From Clostridioides difficile (lineage in GTDB: Bacteria; Bacillota; Clostridia; Peptostreptococcales; Peptostreptococcaceae), in assembly GCA_012955965.1 (NCBI GenBank), contig JABBZI010000022.1:1-64000 (forward strand): a stretch of 64,000 bases of DNA. The letters run 5' to 3'. A program made the position numbers and the translations under genes. Shown in pieces: positions 27,001 to 37,398 of the stretch. The notes beneath the pieces were generated by a model, which ran no database searches, was not told the DNA's origin, and was given only the letters and a program-made list of their open reading frames with translations. Position 1 is the first letter of the stretch; each line of letters begins with the position of its first letter.

Positions 27001-28167
27001 TTATTTTTTTTCATATACTATCTTACCATTTATTATAGTACAAAGTACATTACTTTGAATCTCTAGTGGAGAATTATCCCATATTACTATATCTGCATCT
27101 TTACCAACTTCTATAGAACCCACTTTATCTTCTATTCCTAAAGTCTTAGCTGGATTTATTGTAATTGACTCTATTGCCTTTTCTTCTTTCATACCATGTT
27201 TAACAGCTATGCCTGCACATATTGGAAGATATTGAACAGGTATTACTGGATGGTCTGTCATTATACATACATCAAGACCTGCATTTGAAAGTATTCCAGC
27301 TGTATTAAATGTCAGGTTTCTAAGTTCAAACTTAGACCTTTCTGATAAAGATGGACCTACTATCACAGGAAATCCTTCTTCTACCAATTCATCTACAATA
27401 AGATGACCTTCTGTACAATGGTCTAATGTAAGTTTTAAGTTAAATTCTTTTGCAATTCTTATTGCTGTAAACATATCATCAGCTCTATGAGCATGTGCCT
27501 TAAATGGAATTTCTCTCCTCAACACAGGTATTAAGCTTTCCATTTTTATATCATATTCAGGCTTTTCACAATCCTCATCATCATGGCTCTCATATACATC
27601 AATATCCTCTAGATATTCTTCCGCTTTTTTTAAGTTCTCTCTAAGCAAAGCTGCTATAGCCATCCTAGTTTGGGGAGATTTATCATCCTGACCATAACAA
27701 CTTTTTGGATTTTCTCCAAATGCTATTTTAGATGCAACTGGGTTCTTTATTACCATTTTATCAATTCTTTTTCCATATGTTTTTATAGCTATACATTGAC
27801 CTCCCATAACATTTGCACTTCCAGGTGTTGTACAAACAGAAGTTATACCACCTTCAAAAGCTTCTTTAAATGTTCTATCCATCGGATTAATTCCATCTAT
27901 GGGATTTAATTGTGGTGTTATTGGGTCAGTTTCTTCGTTTCCATCTGCCCCTTCAAAACCTATACCATCTTCCCATAGACCCAAATGAGTATGGGCATCT
28001 ATAAATCCAGGAAATACAAGTTTATTACTTGCATCTATTATATCCACATCTAAAGGTGCTATTAAATCTTCTCCTATTTCTATTATTTTTCCTTCATCTA
28101 TAAGGATGTCTCCTTGAATTATTCCATTTGTTATGGTATTTATTTTACCATTTTTTATAAAAATCAT
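27001..28167 (-). CDS. Amidohydrolase-superfamily metal-dependent hydrolase
   Basis: A 388-aa cytoplasmic hydrolase of the imidazolonepropionase/dihydroorotase-like amidohydrolase superfamily. Seen: the N-terminal beta-sandwich (KNGKINTITNGIIQGDILIDEGKI), metal motif DAHTHLGLWEDG (about residue 58), HAHRADD, a further His in LTLDHCTEGH, Asp in CIMTDHPVI, and a C-terminal strand returning to the sandwich (GSIEVGKDADIVIWD). The sequence is complete and likely active. The substrate cannot be told; it is often annotated as a putative imidazolonepropionase-like protein but no hut genes are nearby. Confidence 0.88.
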   Translation of the reverse strand: MIFIKNGKINTITNGIIQGDILIDEGKIIEIGEDLIAPLDVDIIDASNKLVFPGFIDAHTHLGLWEDGIGFEGADGNEETDPITPQLNPIDGINPMDRTFKEAFEGGITSVCTTPGSANVMGGQCIAIKTYGKRIDKMVIKNPVASKIAFGENPKSCYGQDDKSPQTRMAIAALLRENLKKAEEYLEDIDVYESHDDEDCEKPEYDIKMESLIPVLRREIPFKAHAHRADDMFTAIRIAKEFNLKLTLDHCTEGHLIVDELVEEGFPVIVGPSLSERSKFELRNLTFNTAGILSNAGLDVCIMTDHPVIPVQYLPICAGIAVKHGMKEEKAIESITINPAKTLGIEDKVGSIEVGKDADIVIWDNSPLEIQSNVLCTIINGKIVYEKK

Positions 28168-28308
28168 TCATTTTCCTCCTGATTTTCAAGACTATCGTAC
28201 TTCTTTTAATGTTGGTTTTTACAATATATTTGTATGATTTTAATACTTATATCTTCTGTAAATCATGTTTACAAACATATCATCAAAAACAAAAATATAT
28301 AAACTTAT

Positions 28309-30450
28309 TTATTTTTTCATTGATAAAGCCACTCTTTTTTTGTTTAAGTCAATTCCTATAACCTTTACATCGACTATATCTCCTACTGTAACAATACTCA
28401 TAGGGTCTTTTACAAAACTATTACTCATTTCTGATTTATGGACTAGTCCATCATTTTTTATTCCAATATCTACAAATGCGCCAAAATCTACAACATTTCT
28501 TATTGTGCCTTTTAAAGACATCCCTTCTTGTATATCTTCAATCTTTAAGACATCAGTTCTAAGAATAGGTTTTATTCCTTCTTCCCTTGGGTCTCTTCCT
28601 GGCTTTTTGATTTCAGTTATAATATCTCTTAAAGTAACTTGACCTACTTCTAACTTTTCACTTAATTCTTTCAGACTAATCTCTTTTATTTTCTCATCTA
28701 TCTCGTCTATATTTTTATTTTTTATATCCTCTAAAGAGTATCCTATTATCTCAATCATTTTTTTACATATGTCATAACTTTCAGGATGTACACCTGTATT
28801 ATCTAGTGGGTTTTTACCATCTAAGATTCTCATAAAACCAGCGCATTGGGTAAATGCTTGAGGTCCAAGTCTTTTTACTTTTTTCAATTGTACTCTTGAT
28901 GTAAAATCTCCATTCTCTTCTCTATATGCTATTATATTTTTTGCAATGGCCTTACTTATTCCTGCAATATGTTCTAGTAAAGAATATGACGCTGTATTTA
29001 AGTCTACTCCAACACTGTTTACGGAATCTTCAACGACACCATCTAGTACTTCTTCTAGTCTCTTTTTATTTAAATCATGCTGATATTGACCTACTCCAAT
29101 ACTTTTGGGGTCTATTTTTACAAGCTCTGCTAATGGGTCTTGTAATCTTCTAGCTATAGATATAGCTCCCCTTATTGATACATTTATATCTGGATGCTCT
29201 TCATTTGCAAGTTCAGATGCCGAATAAACAGATGCCCCAGCCTCACTAACTATAACATATTGTACTTCTCTATCTATCTCTTTTATCATTTCTGATACAA
29301 AAGTTTCTGATTCTCTTGATGCAGTCCCATTACCTATTGAGATTATATCTATATCGTATTTTTCAATCAATCCTTTTAAAACTCTCTTTGCTCCCTCTAC
29401 ATCATTTTGTGGGTCTGTTGGGTATACTGTTGTATAATCTAATAGCTTACCATTTTTATCTACTATAGCTATTTTACATCCAGTTCTAAATGCAGGGTCA
29501 AATCCCATAACGACTTTATCTTTAACTGGTGGCTGAAGCAATAAACTTTTAACATTTTTTCCAAATACACTTATAGCTCTTTCTTGAGCTATTTCTGTTA
29601 AATGATTTCTTACTTCTCTTTCTATTGATGGAAAAATTAATCTTTTATAAGAATCTTCTATTGAGCTTACGATTTCTTCTTTATTTTTGAAATTTTTATC
29701 ATTTACATATTCATTTATTATGTAATTTAAAACCTTATCATTATTTATTTCTAGTTTAACTTTTAAGAAGTTCTCTTTTTCTCCTCGATTTATTGCCAAA
29801 ACTCTATGTGGAGCTATACTCTTTACTGCTTCGTTGTAATCATAATACATATCATAAACTGATTTCTCATCAGTAGAACTTTTGCTAACTATCATACCTT
29901 CTCTTAAAGCTAATTCTCTTATATATTTTCTAATCTTAGCATCGTCTGAAACTAATTCTGCAATTATATCTCTAGCACCTTTTAATGCATCTTCAACAGA
30001 AAGAACTTCTTTCTCCTCATCAATATAATTCTTTGCTTCTATTTCTATGTTATCTAGATTATTTTCTAGTATTGACAATGCTAAGTTTTCTAATCCTTTT
30101 TCCTTAGCTATTGTTGCTCTAGTTCTTTTCTTTTGTTTATATGGAGCATAGATATCTTCTACTTCTTGTAATGTCTTTGCTTTTTCTATATTTTTTGTTA
30201 TTTCATCTGTTAACTTGCCTTGTTCATCTATTAGTCTAATCACATCATCTTTTCTACTTTGAAGGTTTCTTAAATACATCAATTTTTCATGAAACTCTCT
30301 TAGTGTGACATCACTCATTTCACCAGTCATTTCTTTTCTATACCTAGCTATAAATGGTATTGTATTTCCCTCATCAATAAGTTTTAATGTATTGTTTATT
30401 TGCTCATCTCTAAGATTAAATTCTTTTTTTAAGATTTGATTTATATCCAA
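28309..30450 (-). CDS. tex: Tex-family RNA-binding transcription accessory protein
   Basis: Tex/YqgF-like protein, 713 aa. I start it at TTG 30450 (MDINQILKKEFN), because AGGAG lies 8 nt before it; the ATG at 30480 would add KKLTLGVKK-like residues with no ribosome site. Domains: N-terminal helix-turn-helix region (1-190), YqgF/RNase H-like fold (about 320-450, MGFDPAFRTGCKIAIVD), helix-hairpin-helix repeats (about 490-560, LNTASYSLLEHIAGIS) and a C-terminal S1 domain (about 640-713, GTIRNVVDFGAFVDIGI). Tex binds nucleic acid and affects transcription and stress responses. Confidence 0.95.
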   Translation of the reverse strand: MDINQILKKEFNLRDEQINNTLKLIDEGNTIPFIARYRKEMTGEMSDVTLREFHEKLMYLRNLQSRKDDVIRLIDEQGKLTDEITKNIEKAKTLQEVEDIYAPYKQKKRTRATIAKEKGLENLALSILENNLDNIEIEAKNYIDEEKEVLSVEDALKGARDIIAELVSDDAKIRKYIRELALREGMIVSKSSTDEKSVYDMYYDYNEAVKSIAPHRVLAINRGEKENFLKVKLEINNDKVLNYIINEYVNDKNFKNKEEIVSSIEDSYKRLIFPSIEREVRNHLTEIAQERAISVFGKNVKSLLLQPPVKDKVVMGFDPAFRTGCKIAIVDKNGKLLDYTTVYPTDPQNDVEGAKRVLKGLIEKYDIDIISIGNGTASRESETFVSEMIKEIDREVQYVIVSEAGASVYSASELANEEHPDINVSIRGAISIARRLQDPLAELVKIDPKSIGVGQYQHDLNKKRLEEVLDGVVEDSVNSVGVDLNTASYSLLEHIAGISKAIAKNIIAYREENGDFTSRVQLKKVKRLGPQAFTQCAGFMRILDGKNPLDNTGVHPESYDICKKMIEIIGYSLEDIKNKNIDEIDEKIKEISLKELSEKLEVGQVTLRDIITEIKKPGRDPREEGIKPILRTDVLKIEDIQEGMSLKGTIRNVVDFGAFVDIGIKNDGLVHKSEMSNSFVKDPMSIVTVGDIVDVKVIGIDLNKKRVALSMKK

Positions 30451-30501
30451 TTTTTTCACTCCTAATGTTAGTTTTTTCATAAGTATAATAAACAGAACGA
30501 A

Positions 30502-30560
30502 GGCTGAGGGTTGTCGTCCTCAGCCTAAGTGCTATAAGTGCATAGTAAGCACTAACCTTC
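30502..30560 (-). other. Tandem intercistronic hairpins between prfB and tex
   Basis: On the minus strand AGTGCT/AGCACT (30553-30528) forms one stem and GGCTGAGG/CCTCAGCC (30525-30502) a second, GC-rich 8-bp one. No T tract follows, only TTCGTTCTGTTT, so it may be a weak terminator or an RNA processing or stability element. Confidence 0.5.
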
Positions 30561-30593
30561 TTATACATATATCTTAATTACAGTACATATTTA

Positions 30594-31701
30594 TCAAACT
30601 GTTTTATTCATTTTTAAGTATTCATTAATAAATAGGTCTATATTTCCATTCATTACACTATCTACATTTCCAAACTCAGCATTTGTTCTATGGTCTTTAA
30701 CCAGCTTATATGGTTGAAAAACATATGACCTAATTTGACTACCCCATGTTATTTGTGAATATTTTCCTTGTATGTCTTCTATTTTTTCCTTTTGTTCCAA
30801 TTCTTTTAATTCTATCAATTTTGCCATCAAAAATCTCATGGCTCTATCTTTATTTAAATGTTGAGACCTCTCATTTTGACACTGAACTACTACACCTGTA
30901 GGGATATGTGTTATTCTAACTGCTGAATCAGTTGTATTTACATGCTGCCCTCCAGCTCCAGATGCCCTATATGTGTCTATCTTTAAATCTGATGGATTAA
31001 TTTCTACTTCCATATTCTCATCTAGCTCTGGTGTTACATCTATAGATGCAAATGAAGTATGTCTTTTTCCTGATGGGTCAAATGGCGAGATTCTCACTAA
31101 TCTATGAACCCCTTTTTCACTTTTTAAGTATCCATAAGCATTTGTTCCCTCTACAAGAATTGTAGCCGTCTTTATTCCAGCTTCAGGGTCTGATATTATA
31201 TCTAAAAGCTTAACTTTATAACCCTTACCTTCTGACCATCTTATATACATTCTCAAAAGCATCTGAGCCCAATCTTGAGCATCCAGGCCACCAGTACCAG
31301 CATTTATAGATAATATAGAATTATTTTTATCATACTCTCCACTTAGAAGAGTCTTTATTTTAATTTCAGATAATTTCTCTTCTACTGATTCTATAGATTT
31401 TTCTATATCCTTTTCTACAGAATCATCCTCTTCTTCTAGGCCTATTTCAATCAGCACTTCTATATCTTCTAATAAATTTTTTAAGCCTTCATATTCTTCT
31501 AGCGTCTCTTTCAAAGATTTATTTTCTTGAAGTACTCTTTGAGCAAACTCATTATCATTCCAAAAGTCCTGTTTGTTCATCTTTTCTTCATTAATTTGTA
31601 TCTTTTCCATTAATGAAGCTATGTCAAAGAGAAACCCTCAATTCTTCTAAATTTGAAGCTATTTGCTCCACACTATGTCTATACTCTTGTATCTTTAACA
31701 T
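30594..31701 (-). CDS. prfB: Peptide chain release factor 2, with programmed +1 frameshift
   Basis: RF2 reads UAA and UGA stop codons. The gene begins at ATG 31701 (GGAGG 5 nt upstream). Its first 25 codons end at an in-frame TGA (31626-31624) in the site CTT TGA C, preceded by the SD-like GAGGG. A +1 slip at CTT continues as GAC ATA GCT TCA TTA ATG GAA in the frame that runs to 30594, giving about 368 residues. Later motifs confirm RF2: SPF (anticodon-like tripeptide) and GAGGQHVN (peptidyl-tRNA hydrolysis GGQ). The site makes RF2 control its own synthesis. Confidence 0.97.
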
Positions 31702-31715
31702 TTAATCCTCCAAGA

Positions 31716-34391
31716 TTATCTACCACAACAGTTTTTATATTTTTTACCACTTCCACAAGGACATAAGTCATTTCTTCCAACTTTTTCATCCTTCTTAACT
31801 GTTTTGCTTGTTGGAAGTGTCCCATCTGATGGCGAAGATAGATTTTCAACATCTACAACTGCTTTTCTTTCCACTGGAGTTTCTATTGTTATATTAAATA
31901 AATATCTTACAGTATCTTCTTTGATATGTTTATTCATTTCATCAAACATGTCAAAACCTTCCATTTTATAAGCAATAACTGGGTCTTGCTGACCTACAGC
32001 ACGAAGTCCAATACCTTGACGTAATTGGTCCATAGCATCTATATGGTCTATCCAATGATTATCAACAGCTTGAAGTAAGATTACTCTCTCAACCTCTCTC
32101 ATTCTTTCATAGCCTACTTGTTCTTCTTTTGAAGTGTATATCTTCATAGCTATTTCGTAAACTTTTTCTGTTATTTCAACTGGATTAAGCTTTTCTATTT
32201 CTGGTATTTCTATGCTACCTTTTGGTAAGAACAGATTATACATATGCTCTTTAAATCCATCTTCATCAAACCCTTTATCTTGTGTATAAAGAGTCACAGC
32301 TTCTTCTATTATAGAATGAGTCATTGATTGTATTTGTTCTTGTAAATCTTCTCCTTCTAATACACGTTTTCTTTCTGCATATATTATTTCTCTTTGTTTA
32401 TTCATAACATCATCGTATTGAAGTACATGCTTTCTTATTCCAAAGTTTTTACCTTCGACTTTCTTTTGTGCTCCTTCAATAGATTTAGATAATATTCTAT
32501 GTTCTATTGGCATATCTTCTTCAAGACCTATTTTATCTACGATTCCAGATATTCTGTCACTTCCAAACAATCTCATAAGGTCATCATCAAGACCTATATA
32601 GAATCTTGAACTACCTGGGTCTCCTTGACGACCAGCACGACCTCTCAACTGGTTATCTATTCTTCGAGATTCATGTCTCTCTGTACCAATTATAGCAAGT
32701 CCACCTGCTTCTACAACTTGTTTTTGTTCTTCTTGTGTTTGTTGTTTAAACTTTTCAAATAGTTTTTCATACTCTTCTCTAGCTTCAAATAGAGCTTCAT
32801 TGCCTTTTACAGGTATACCTTCTATTGGAGTATCTACTCTGTTTACTATTTCCTCTTTAAATCCATTTCTTCTCATCTCTCTCTTAGTTAAGAAGTCTGG
32901 GTTTCCACCTAGAACTATATCTGTACCACGACCAGCCATATTAGTAGCTATTGTAACAGCGCCTAATCTACCAGCCTGTGCTATTATCTCTGCCTCTTTA
33001 TCATGATGCTTAGCATTTAATACTTCATGTTTTATGCCTTTTTTCTTTAATATTTGTGATAATAGTTCTGATTTTTCTATTGATACTGTACCTACAAGTA
33101 TTGGCTGATTAACTTTATGTCTTTCAATTATTTCTTGTGCTACAGCATTAAATTTACCTATTTCACTTTTGTATACAGAATCCGGTAAATCTTCTCTTAC
33201 CATAAGCTTATTGGTAGGTACTTGGAAAACGTCCATTTTATAAATTGCCTTAAACTCTTCTTCTTCTGTTTTTGCTGTACCAGTCATACCAGAAAGTTTT
33301 TTATACATTCTAAAGTAATTTTGGAATGTTACAGTAGCTAGTGTTTTAGATTCTCTTTGTATTTTAAGACCTTCCTTAGCTTCTATCGCTTGATGTAAGC
33401 CTTCTGAATATCTTCTACCAAACATAAGTCTACCAGTAAACTCATCAACTATTACTATTTCTCCATCTTTAGCAACATAGTCAACGTCTTTCTTCATTAT
33501 TACATGCGCTCTTAAAGCTTGATTTATATGATGATATAACTCTGTATGAGATATATCAGTTATATTATCAACATTAAAATATACTTCTGCCTTTTGTATA
33601 CCTGATGCTGTTAGAGATACAGCCTTATCTTTTTCTTCTAATTCGTAATCATCTGGTTTTAGGGTTAACACAAATGTATTTGCATCTGAATATAAGTGAG
33701 TTGATTTGTCTCCAGGTCCAGATATGATAAGTGGTGTTCTAGCTTCATCTATTAGTATAGAGTCAACCTCATCCACTATAGCATAATTTAATCCTCTTTG
33801 AACCCTTTGCTCTTTGTGTATTACCATATTGTCCTTTAAGTAGTCAAATCCGTACTCATTATTTGTACCATAAGTTATATCGCAATCATATTGCTCTTTT
33901 CTAACTTTTGGATTTTGACCATGCACAATAACCCCTACACTCATTCCTAAAAACTCATATATTTTTGCCATTTGGTCTCTATCACGTTTTGCAAGGTAAT
34001 CATTTACTGTTACAACATGTACACCTTTTCCTGTAAGGGCATTCAAATAAACAGGAGCAGTTGCAACCAAAGTTTTACCTTCACCTGTTTTCATCTCGGC
34101 TATTCTTCCTTGATGTAACACTATACCTCCAACCATTTGGACTCTGTAGTGTCTAAGTCCTAACACTCTCTTAGAAACTTCTCTAACTACTGCAAAAGCT
34201 TCTGGAAGTATATCATCTATACTTTCATTATTTGCTAATCTTTCTTTAAATATATTTGTCATATTTTTAAGTTCCGAGTCTGCCATAGATTCAAATTTAG
34301 GTTCTAATGAATCTATTATATCAACAGTTTTATTGAACTTTTTTAATTCTTTTTTATCTGCCATGTTGAATAAATTATCCATAAAGCTCAT
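31716..34391 (-). CDS. secA: Preprotein translocase motor ATPase
   Basis: SecA of 891 aa drives protein export through SecYEG. Seen: Walker A region [24 protein letters not shown] (Walker B), the preprotein-binding domain, [41 protein letters not shown] (the second nucleotide-binding fold), the helical scaffold/wing region and a C-terminal zinc-binding tail [14 protein letters not shown]. Length is typical of SecA1. It precedes prfB by 14 bp on the same strand, a frequent arrangement in Firmicutes. Confidence 0.98.
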   Translation of the reverse strand: MSFMDNLFNMADKKELKKFNKTVDIIDSLEPKFESMADSELKNMTNIFKERLANNESIDDILPEAFAVVREVSKRVLGLRHYRVQMVGGIVLHQGRIAEMKTGEGKTLVATAPVYLNALTGKGVHVVTVNDYLAKRDRDQMAKIYEFLGMSVGVIVHGQNPKVRKEQYDCDITYGTNNEYGFDYLKDNMVIHKEQRVQRGLNYAIVDEVDSILIDEARTPLIISGPGDKSTHLYSDANTFVLTLKPDDYELEEKDKAVSLTASGIQKAEVYFNVDNITDISHTELYHHINQALRAHVIMKKDVDYVAKDGEIVIVDEFTGRLMFGRRYSEGLHQAIEAKEGLKIQRESKTLATVTFQNYFRMYKKLSGMTGTAKTEEEEFKAIYKMDVFQVPTNKLMVREDLPDSVYKSEIGKFNAVAQEIIERHKVNQPILVGTVSIEKSELLSQILKKKGIKHEVLNAKHHDKEAEIIAQAGRLGAVTIATNMAGRGTDIVLGGNPDFLTKREMRRNGFKEEIVNRVDTPIEGIPVKGNEALFEAREEYEKLFEKFKQQTQEEQKQVVEAGGLAIIGTERHESRRIDNQLRGRAGRQGDPGSSRFYIGLDDDLMRLFGSDRISGIVDKIGLEEDMPIEHRILSKSIEGAQKKVEGKNFGIRKHVLQYDDVMNKQREIIYAERKRVLEGEDLQEQIQSMTHSIIEEAVTLYTQDKGFDEDGFKEHMYNLFLPKGSIEIPEIEKLNPVEITEKVYEIAMKIYTSKEEQVGYERMREVERVILLQAVDNHWIDHIDAMDQLRQGIGLRAVGQQDPVIAYKMEGFDMFDEMNKHIKEDTVRYLFNITIETPVERKAVVDVENLSSPSDGTLPTSKTVKKDEKVGRNDLCPCGSGKKYKNCCGR

Positions 34392-34469
34392 ATTTTACAT
34401 CTCTCCTCGTTCTTTATTGTACTATTATTCATTTTACCATAAAAACTATACTTTTAATATTAATTTAAA

Positions 34470-34500
34470 AAGCTATCGATAATTTATTTATCGATAGCTA
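34470..34500 (-). terminator. Terminator between hpf and secA
   Basis: Perfect 12-bp stem AGCTATCGATAA (34471-34482) / TTATCGATAGCT (34488-34499), with TTTTTAAATT on the minus-strand 3' side, 24 nt past the hpf stop. Confidence 0.82.
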
Positions 34501-34522
34501 ATATGATTAAATCTAAATTGCT

Positions 34523-35074
34523 TTATTCATGTTCTATTATACCATATCCACCATTATGACGCTTATAAACTACTGCTATTTCATCTGAATCTATATTCTT
34601 GAACATATAAAAGTCATGTCCTATTAACTCCATTTGTAATACAGCTTCTTCTTCACTCATAGGTTTAACACTAAATTTCTTACGTCTTTGAATTACTAAT
34701 TCTTGATTTTCATCCCCATAATCTTCTTGTTCATCAGCTAGATTTATTTCTGCATCTTGGAATCTTATGCTCTTGTTGTCTTTATGTTTATCTTGTAGTC
34801 TCTTTTTATATTTTTTTAATTGTTTACTTAATTTATCATATACAACATCTATAGCTGTGTATAAATTTTCCTGCATATCTTCTGCTCTAATTATAGGTCC
34901 ATTTACAGTAGCTATTGTTACCTCTATTTTTTGTCTTGCTTTTTTAGCACTTACTGTAACTTTTACATCAGTGTCTGGATGAATGTAATTATCTAACTTA
35001 CTTAGTTTGCTTTCGATTTTACTTTTTATTGCATCAGTTAATTCGATTTGTTTTCCAGATATAATTATGTTCAT
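34523..35074 (-). CDS. hpf: Ribosome hibernation promoting factor, long form
   Basis: Long HPF that pairs 70S ribosomes into inactive 100S dimers in stationary phase. I start it at ATG 35074 (183 aa, MNIIISGKQIELT), with GGGAG 9 nt upstream; an ATG at 35092 gives 6 extra residues with no ribosome site. Domains: the N-terminal S30AE ribosome-binding domain (1-100) and the C-terminal dimerization domain (about 125-183, FSVKPMSEEEAVLQMELIGHDFYMF). A near-perfect sigma-H promoter lies upstream at 35130-35156. Confidence 0.96.
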   Translation of the reverse strand: MNIIISGKQIELTDAIKSKIESKLSKLDNYIHPDTDVKVTVSAKKARQKIEVTIATVNGPIIRAEDMQENLYTAIDVVYDKLSKQLKKYKKRLQDKHKDNKSIRFQDAEINLADEQEDYGDENQELVIQRRKKFSVKPMSEEEAVLQMELIGHDFYMFKNIDSDEIAVVYKRHNGGYGIIEHE

Positions 35075-35129
35075 AAGTACATCTCCCTTCAATTATGCCA
35101 GTATAAGAAAATTTATACTTTAATAATAT

Positions 35130-35156
35130 ATTCTACACGAACTTTCATAATCCTCT
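35130..35156 (-). promoter_or_regulatory. Candidate sigma-H promoter of hpf
   Basis: On the minus strand AGAGGATTA (35156-35148) matches the -35 consensus RNAGGAWWW at every position, and GTAGAAT (35136-35130) matches the -10 consensus RNNGAAT, with an 11-bp spacer. In Bacillus subtilis the hpf orthologue yvyD is known to use sigma-H and sigma-B. The start would lie about 50 nt before the hpf ATG. Confidence 0.75.
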
Positions 35157-35232
35157 TTTTATTATTAACTTTTATGATTTTTTATATTCAATTGATAGAA
35201 TTATTTATCATTTTTAGTTATTTAAAAGCTTA

Positions 35233-35338
35233 TGTGGATTAATATTATTACAACTGCCTGTGGATAATGTGGATAAAACTGTTAATAACTCTTGTATTTG
35301 TTTATTTAAAGCTATTTTTGCTACTGTTTATATCCACA
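35233..35338. promoter_or_regulatory. Cluster of DnaA boxes upstream of hpf
   Basis: Two perfect DnaA 9-mers, TGTGGATAA, lie back to back (35259-35267 and 35268-35276). Near them are TGTGGATTA (35233-35241, one mismatch) and ATATCCACA (35330-35338, one mismatch, opposite orientation). The region is non-coding. Such clusters outside oriC can titrate DnaA or regulate genes. Confidence 0.6.
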
Positions 35339-35623
35339 AATATCTCCATTAATTGTTTATTAATATGTGAATTCATGTCATAAGTTGGTAATTTTAGGAA
35401 ATTATATGTATTATATGCCGCTCGACTTTTATAAATCCTTTATAAATATAAACCCTCTAAAACCTCCATATTTTATTTTTCTTTCATTATCAATATTCAA
35501 GACTATGTAAAAGTAGTAAAGCACCTCCAACAATAATTTCATACTTAATACCTATTATCATGCATATACCCAAATTATAATTAACTCACACTCTTTATTT
35601 ATATTAAATATTTAATTTTTATA
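35339..35623. other. Remainder of the hpf-cutC spacer
   Basis: About 285 bp of AT-rich non-coding sequence between the last DnaA box and the cutC stop codon. No gene-like frame, strong terminator or known RNA is seen. Confidence 0.4.
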
Positions 35624-36298
35624 CTATTTTGAAATTATATTTACAAGTTGTTTAAGTTTTTGTCTATCTATACCTTCAAAAGAACTGTTATTTATCCTAA
35701 TTGCTGTACCAAAATGAAAATTACTTGCTTTAGTTGATTCCTTTATCTTTTCTATATTGTTGAAATTAAGTCCTCCACCTAGCAGAATTTTTATATGATT
35801 AGAACTAAACATCATATTCTTTATTATTTGTATGTTATCAGCTATATTGCCCTTTCCTCCTGATGTTAATATATTTGTAATTTTATTATAATCCTTCAAA
35901 ACCTTAATACTATCCATTATATTTGATTCATCTATAGCTCTATGAAATGTGACATCAATATTATCACAACCTTTCAATAAAATATTTAGATTTTTTTCAT
36001 CTATATTATTATTTTTATCTAACATACCAAATACAACCCCATTGGCACCAATATCTTTAATTATACTTATATCTTTTTGCATGATGATTATATCTTCTTC
36101 ACTATAAGTAAAACTTTTTGCATGATGTCTTATCATTACATTCACAGGTATCTTTACACTGTTAACGACACTTTCTATAAGACCAAAACTTGGTGTTAAT
36201 CCACCTTCAGTTAAGGCACTAACCAACTCTATTCTATCTGCGCCACAATCTTCTATGATTTTAGCGTCTTCTACTGTCATTCCTATTATCTCTAACAT
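35624..36298 (-). CDS. cutC: CutC family protein
   Basis: TIM-barrel protein of 224 aa of the CutC family, long linked to copper homeostasis in E. coli although later work made that role doubtful. Seen: CGADRIELVSALTEGGLTPS, VNVMIRHHAKSFTYS and VTFHRAIDE with conserved Arg and His residues, and ILTSGGKG. It starts 2 bp after the M20 peptidase gene, so it belongs to the PTS operon. In a sugar or amino-sugar operon a non-copper role on a small molecule seems more likely; that is inference. Confidence 0.9.
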   Translation of the reverse strand: MLEIIGMTVEDAKIIEDCGADRIELVSALTEGGLTPSFGLIESVVNSVKIPVNVMIRHHAKSFTYSEEDIIIMQKDISIIKDIGANGVVFGMLDKNNNIDEKNLNILLKGCDNIDVTFHRAIDESNIMDSIKVLKDYNKITNILTSGGKGNIADNIQIIKNMMFSSNHIKILLGGGLNFNNIEKIKESTKASNFHFGTAIRINNSSFEGIDRQKLKQLVNIISK

Positions 36299-36300
36299 AA

Positions 36301-37353
36301 TTACTCCTTTGCCAATTCATATATTGCATTTGCAAATATCTTTGCATTTAAAATTATATCTTCTATGTCCATATATTCATCAGGATTATGAGCTATTCCT
36401 TTCTGTCCTGGAAATGAAGGACCAAATGGAACTATATTTGGCATTACTTTTGCATATGTGCCTCCATTGGTTGTTACTGGAGTTCCATCCAATGATGTTA
36501 CTCTTTCATATGCTATCTGAAGTTTTTTAATAAGCTCATTCTCTTTATCAAAATATACAGGGTTAAAATTAGAAATAACTTCCATTTCAATACCACTTGG
36601 AAAACTAAATTTTATTTCATCTAATACATTTTTTATTTTATAACTAAAATCGTATTTTACCTTTATATCTAATATAATATCACTATTTTCTTTACTTAAT
36701 TCTTTATATGTAACAAGCACATTTTCAGACATGTTTTCTATAAAATCTAAGAATGTGTCTTCTTCATAGATATTTTTACTTTTGATTCTAATCTTTGCCA
36801 TTCCTTTTTCACCATATATAACAGGATACTTGCAGTCTGGTGTAAATCCCATAAAAGGAGCTTTTTCTTTTTCTAAATAATATGGTATATCTTCAAATCC
36901 ACTCTCTTCATTTGTACCAAAAACTATCCTAACTTTTTTATCTAAATTTAAAGCTAATTCTTTAATAGCATACAATCCATATAAAGCGGATATTATAGGA
37001 CCTTTATTATCTAAGACCCCTCTACCATAAATTCTTCCATTGGCTTTTTCTCCTTTATAAGGATGATACTCCCAACCTTCACCTTCATGCACAACATCTA
37101 CATGACCAATTACACAAACGTAATCTTCACTCTCTCCATATTCTGCATAACCAATATAATTATCTAAATTTCTAACCTTAAATCCCAATTTTTTTGATAT
37201 TTCTAATGCTTTATTAAGTGCTTTACCTACTTTTTCGCCAAAAGGGAAGCCATTTTCTGACTCCCCTTTAACACTAGGTATTTTTACAATATCTATAATA
37301 TCACTTAATAAGTCTTCTTTTAATTCATCTACTTTATTATTTATGATATCCAT
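36301..37353 (-). CDS. M20 family peptidase (Sapep/PepV-type dipeptidase)
   Basis: Metal-dependent peptidase of 350 aa related to the Sapep/PepV dipeptidases. Seen: VCVIGHVDVVHEGEGW (first metal His), GRGVLDNKGPIISALYGL (bridging Asp), FGTNEESGFED (catalytic Glu pair) and a final metal His in GIAHNPDEY. It is shorter than PepV (about 470 aa) by most of the lid domain. It lies 45 bp after the glycosylasparaginase gene and just before cutC. A role in finishing breakdown of an asparagine- or aspartate-containing peptide fits the operon, but is inferred. Confidence 0.87.
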   Translation of the reverse strand: MDIINNKVDELKEDLLSDIIDIVKIPSVKGESENGFPFGEKVGKALNKALEISKKLGFKVRNLDNYIGYAEYGESEDYVCVIGHVDVVHEGEGWEYHPYKGEKANGRIYGRGVLDNKGPIISALYGLYAIKELALNLDKKVRIVFGTNEESGFEDIPYYLEKEKAPFMGFTPDCKYPVIYGEKGMAKIRIKSKNIYEEDTFLDFIENMSENVLVTYKELSKENSDIILDIKVKYDFSYKIKNVLDEIKFSFPSGIEMEVISNFNPVYFDKENELIKKLQIAYERVTSLDGTPVTTNGGTYAKVMPNIVPFGPSFPGQKGIAHNPDEYMDIEDIILNAKIFANAIYELAKE

Positions 37354-37398
37354 AAAAATCTCCTTATTATAAAAACTCTACTTTATTATATGACTTAT

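Noticed and set aside
30490..30560. T-box or other tRNA-sensing leader before tex
   Set aside because: No T-box core sequence and no aminoacyl-tRNA or amino-acid gene follows; the stems are too short.
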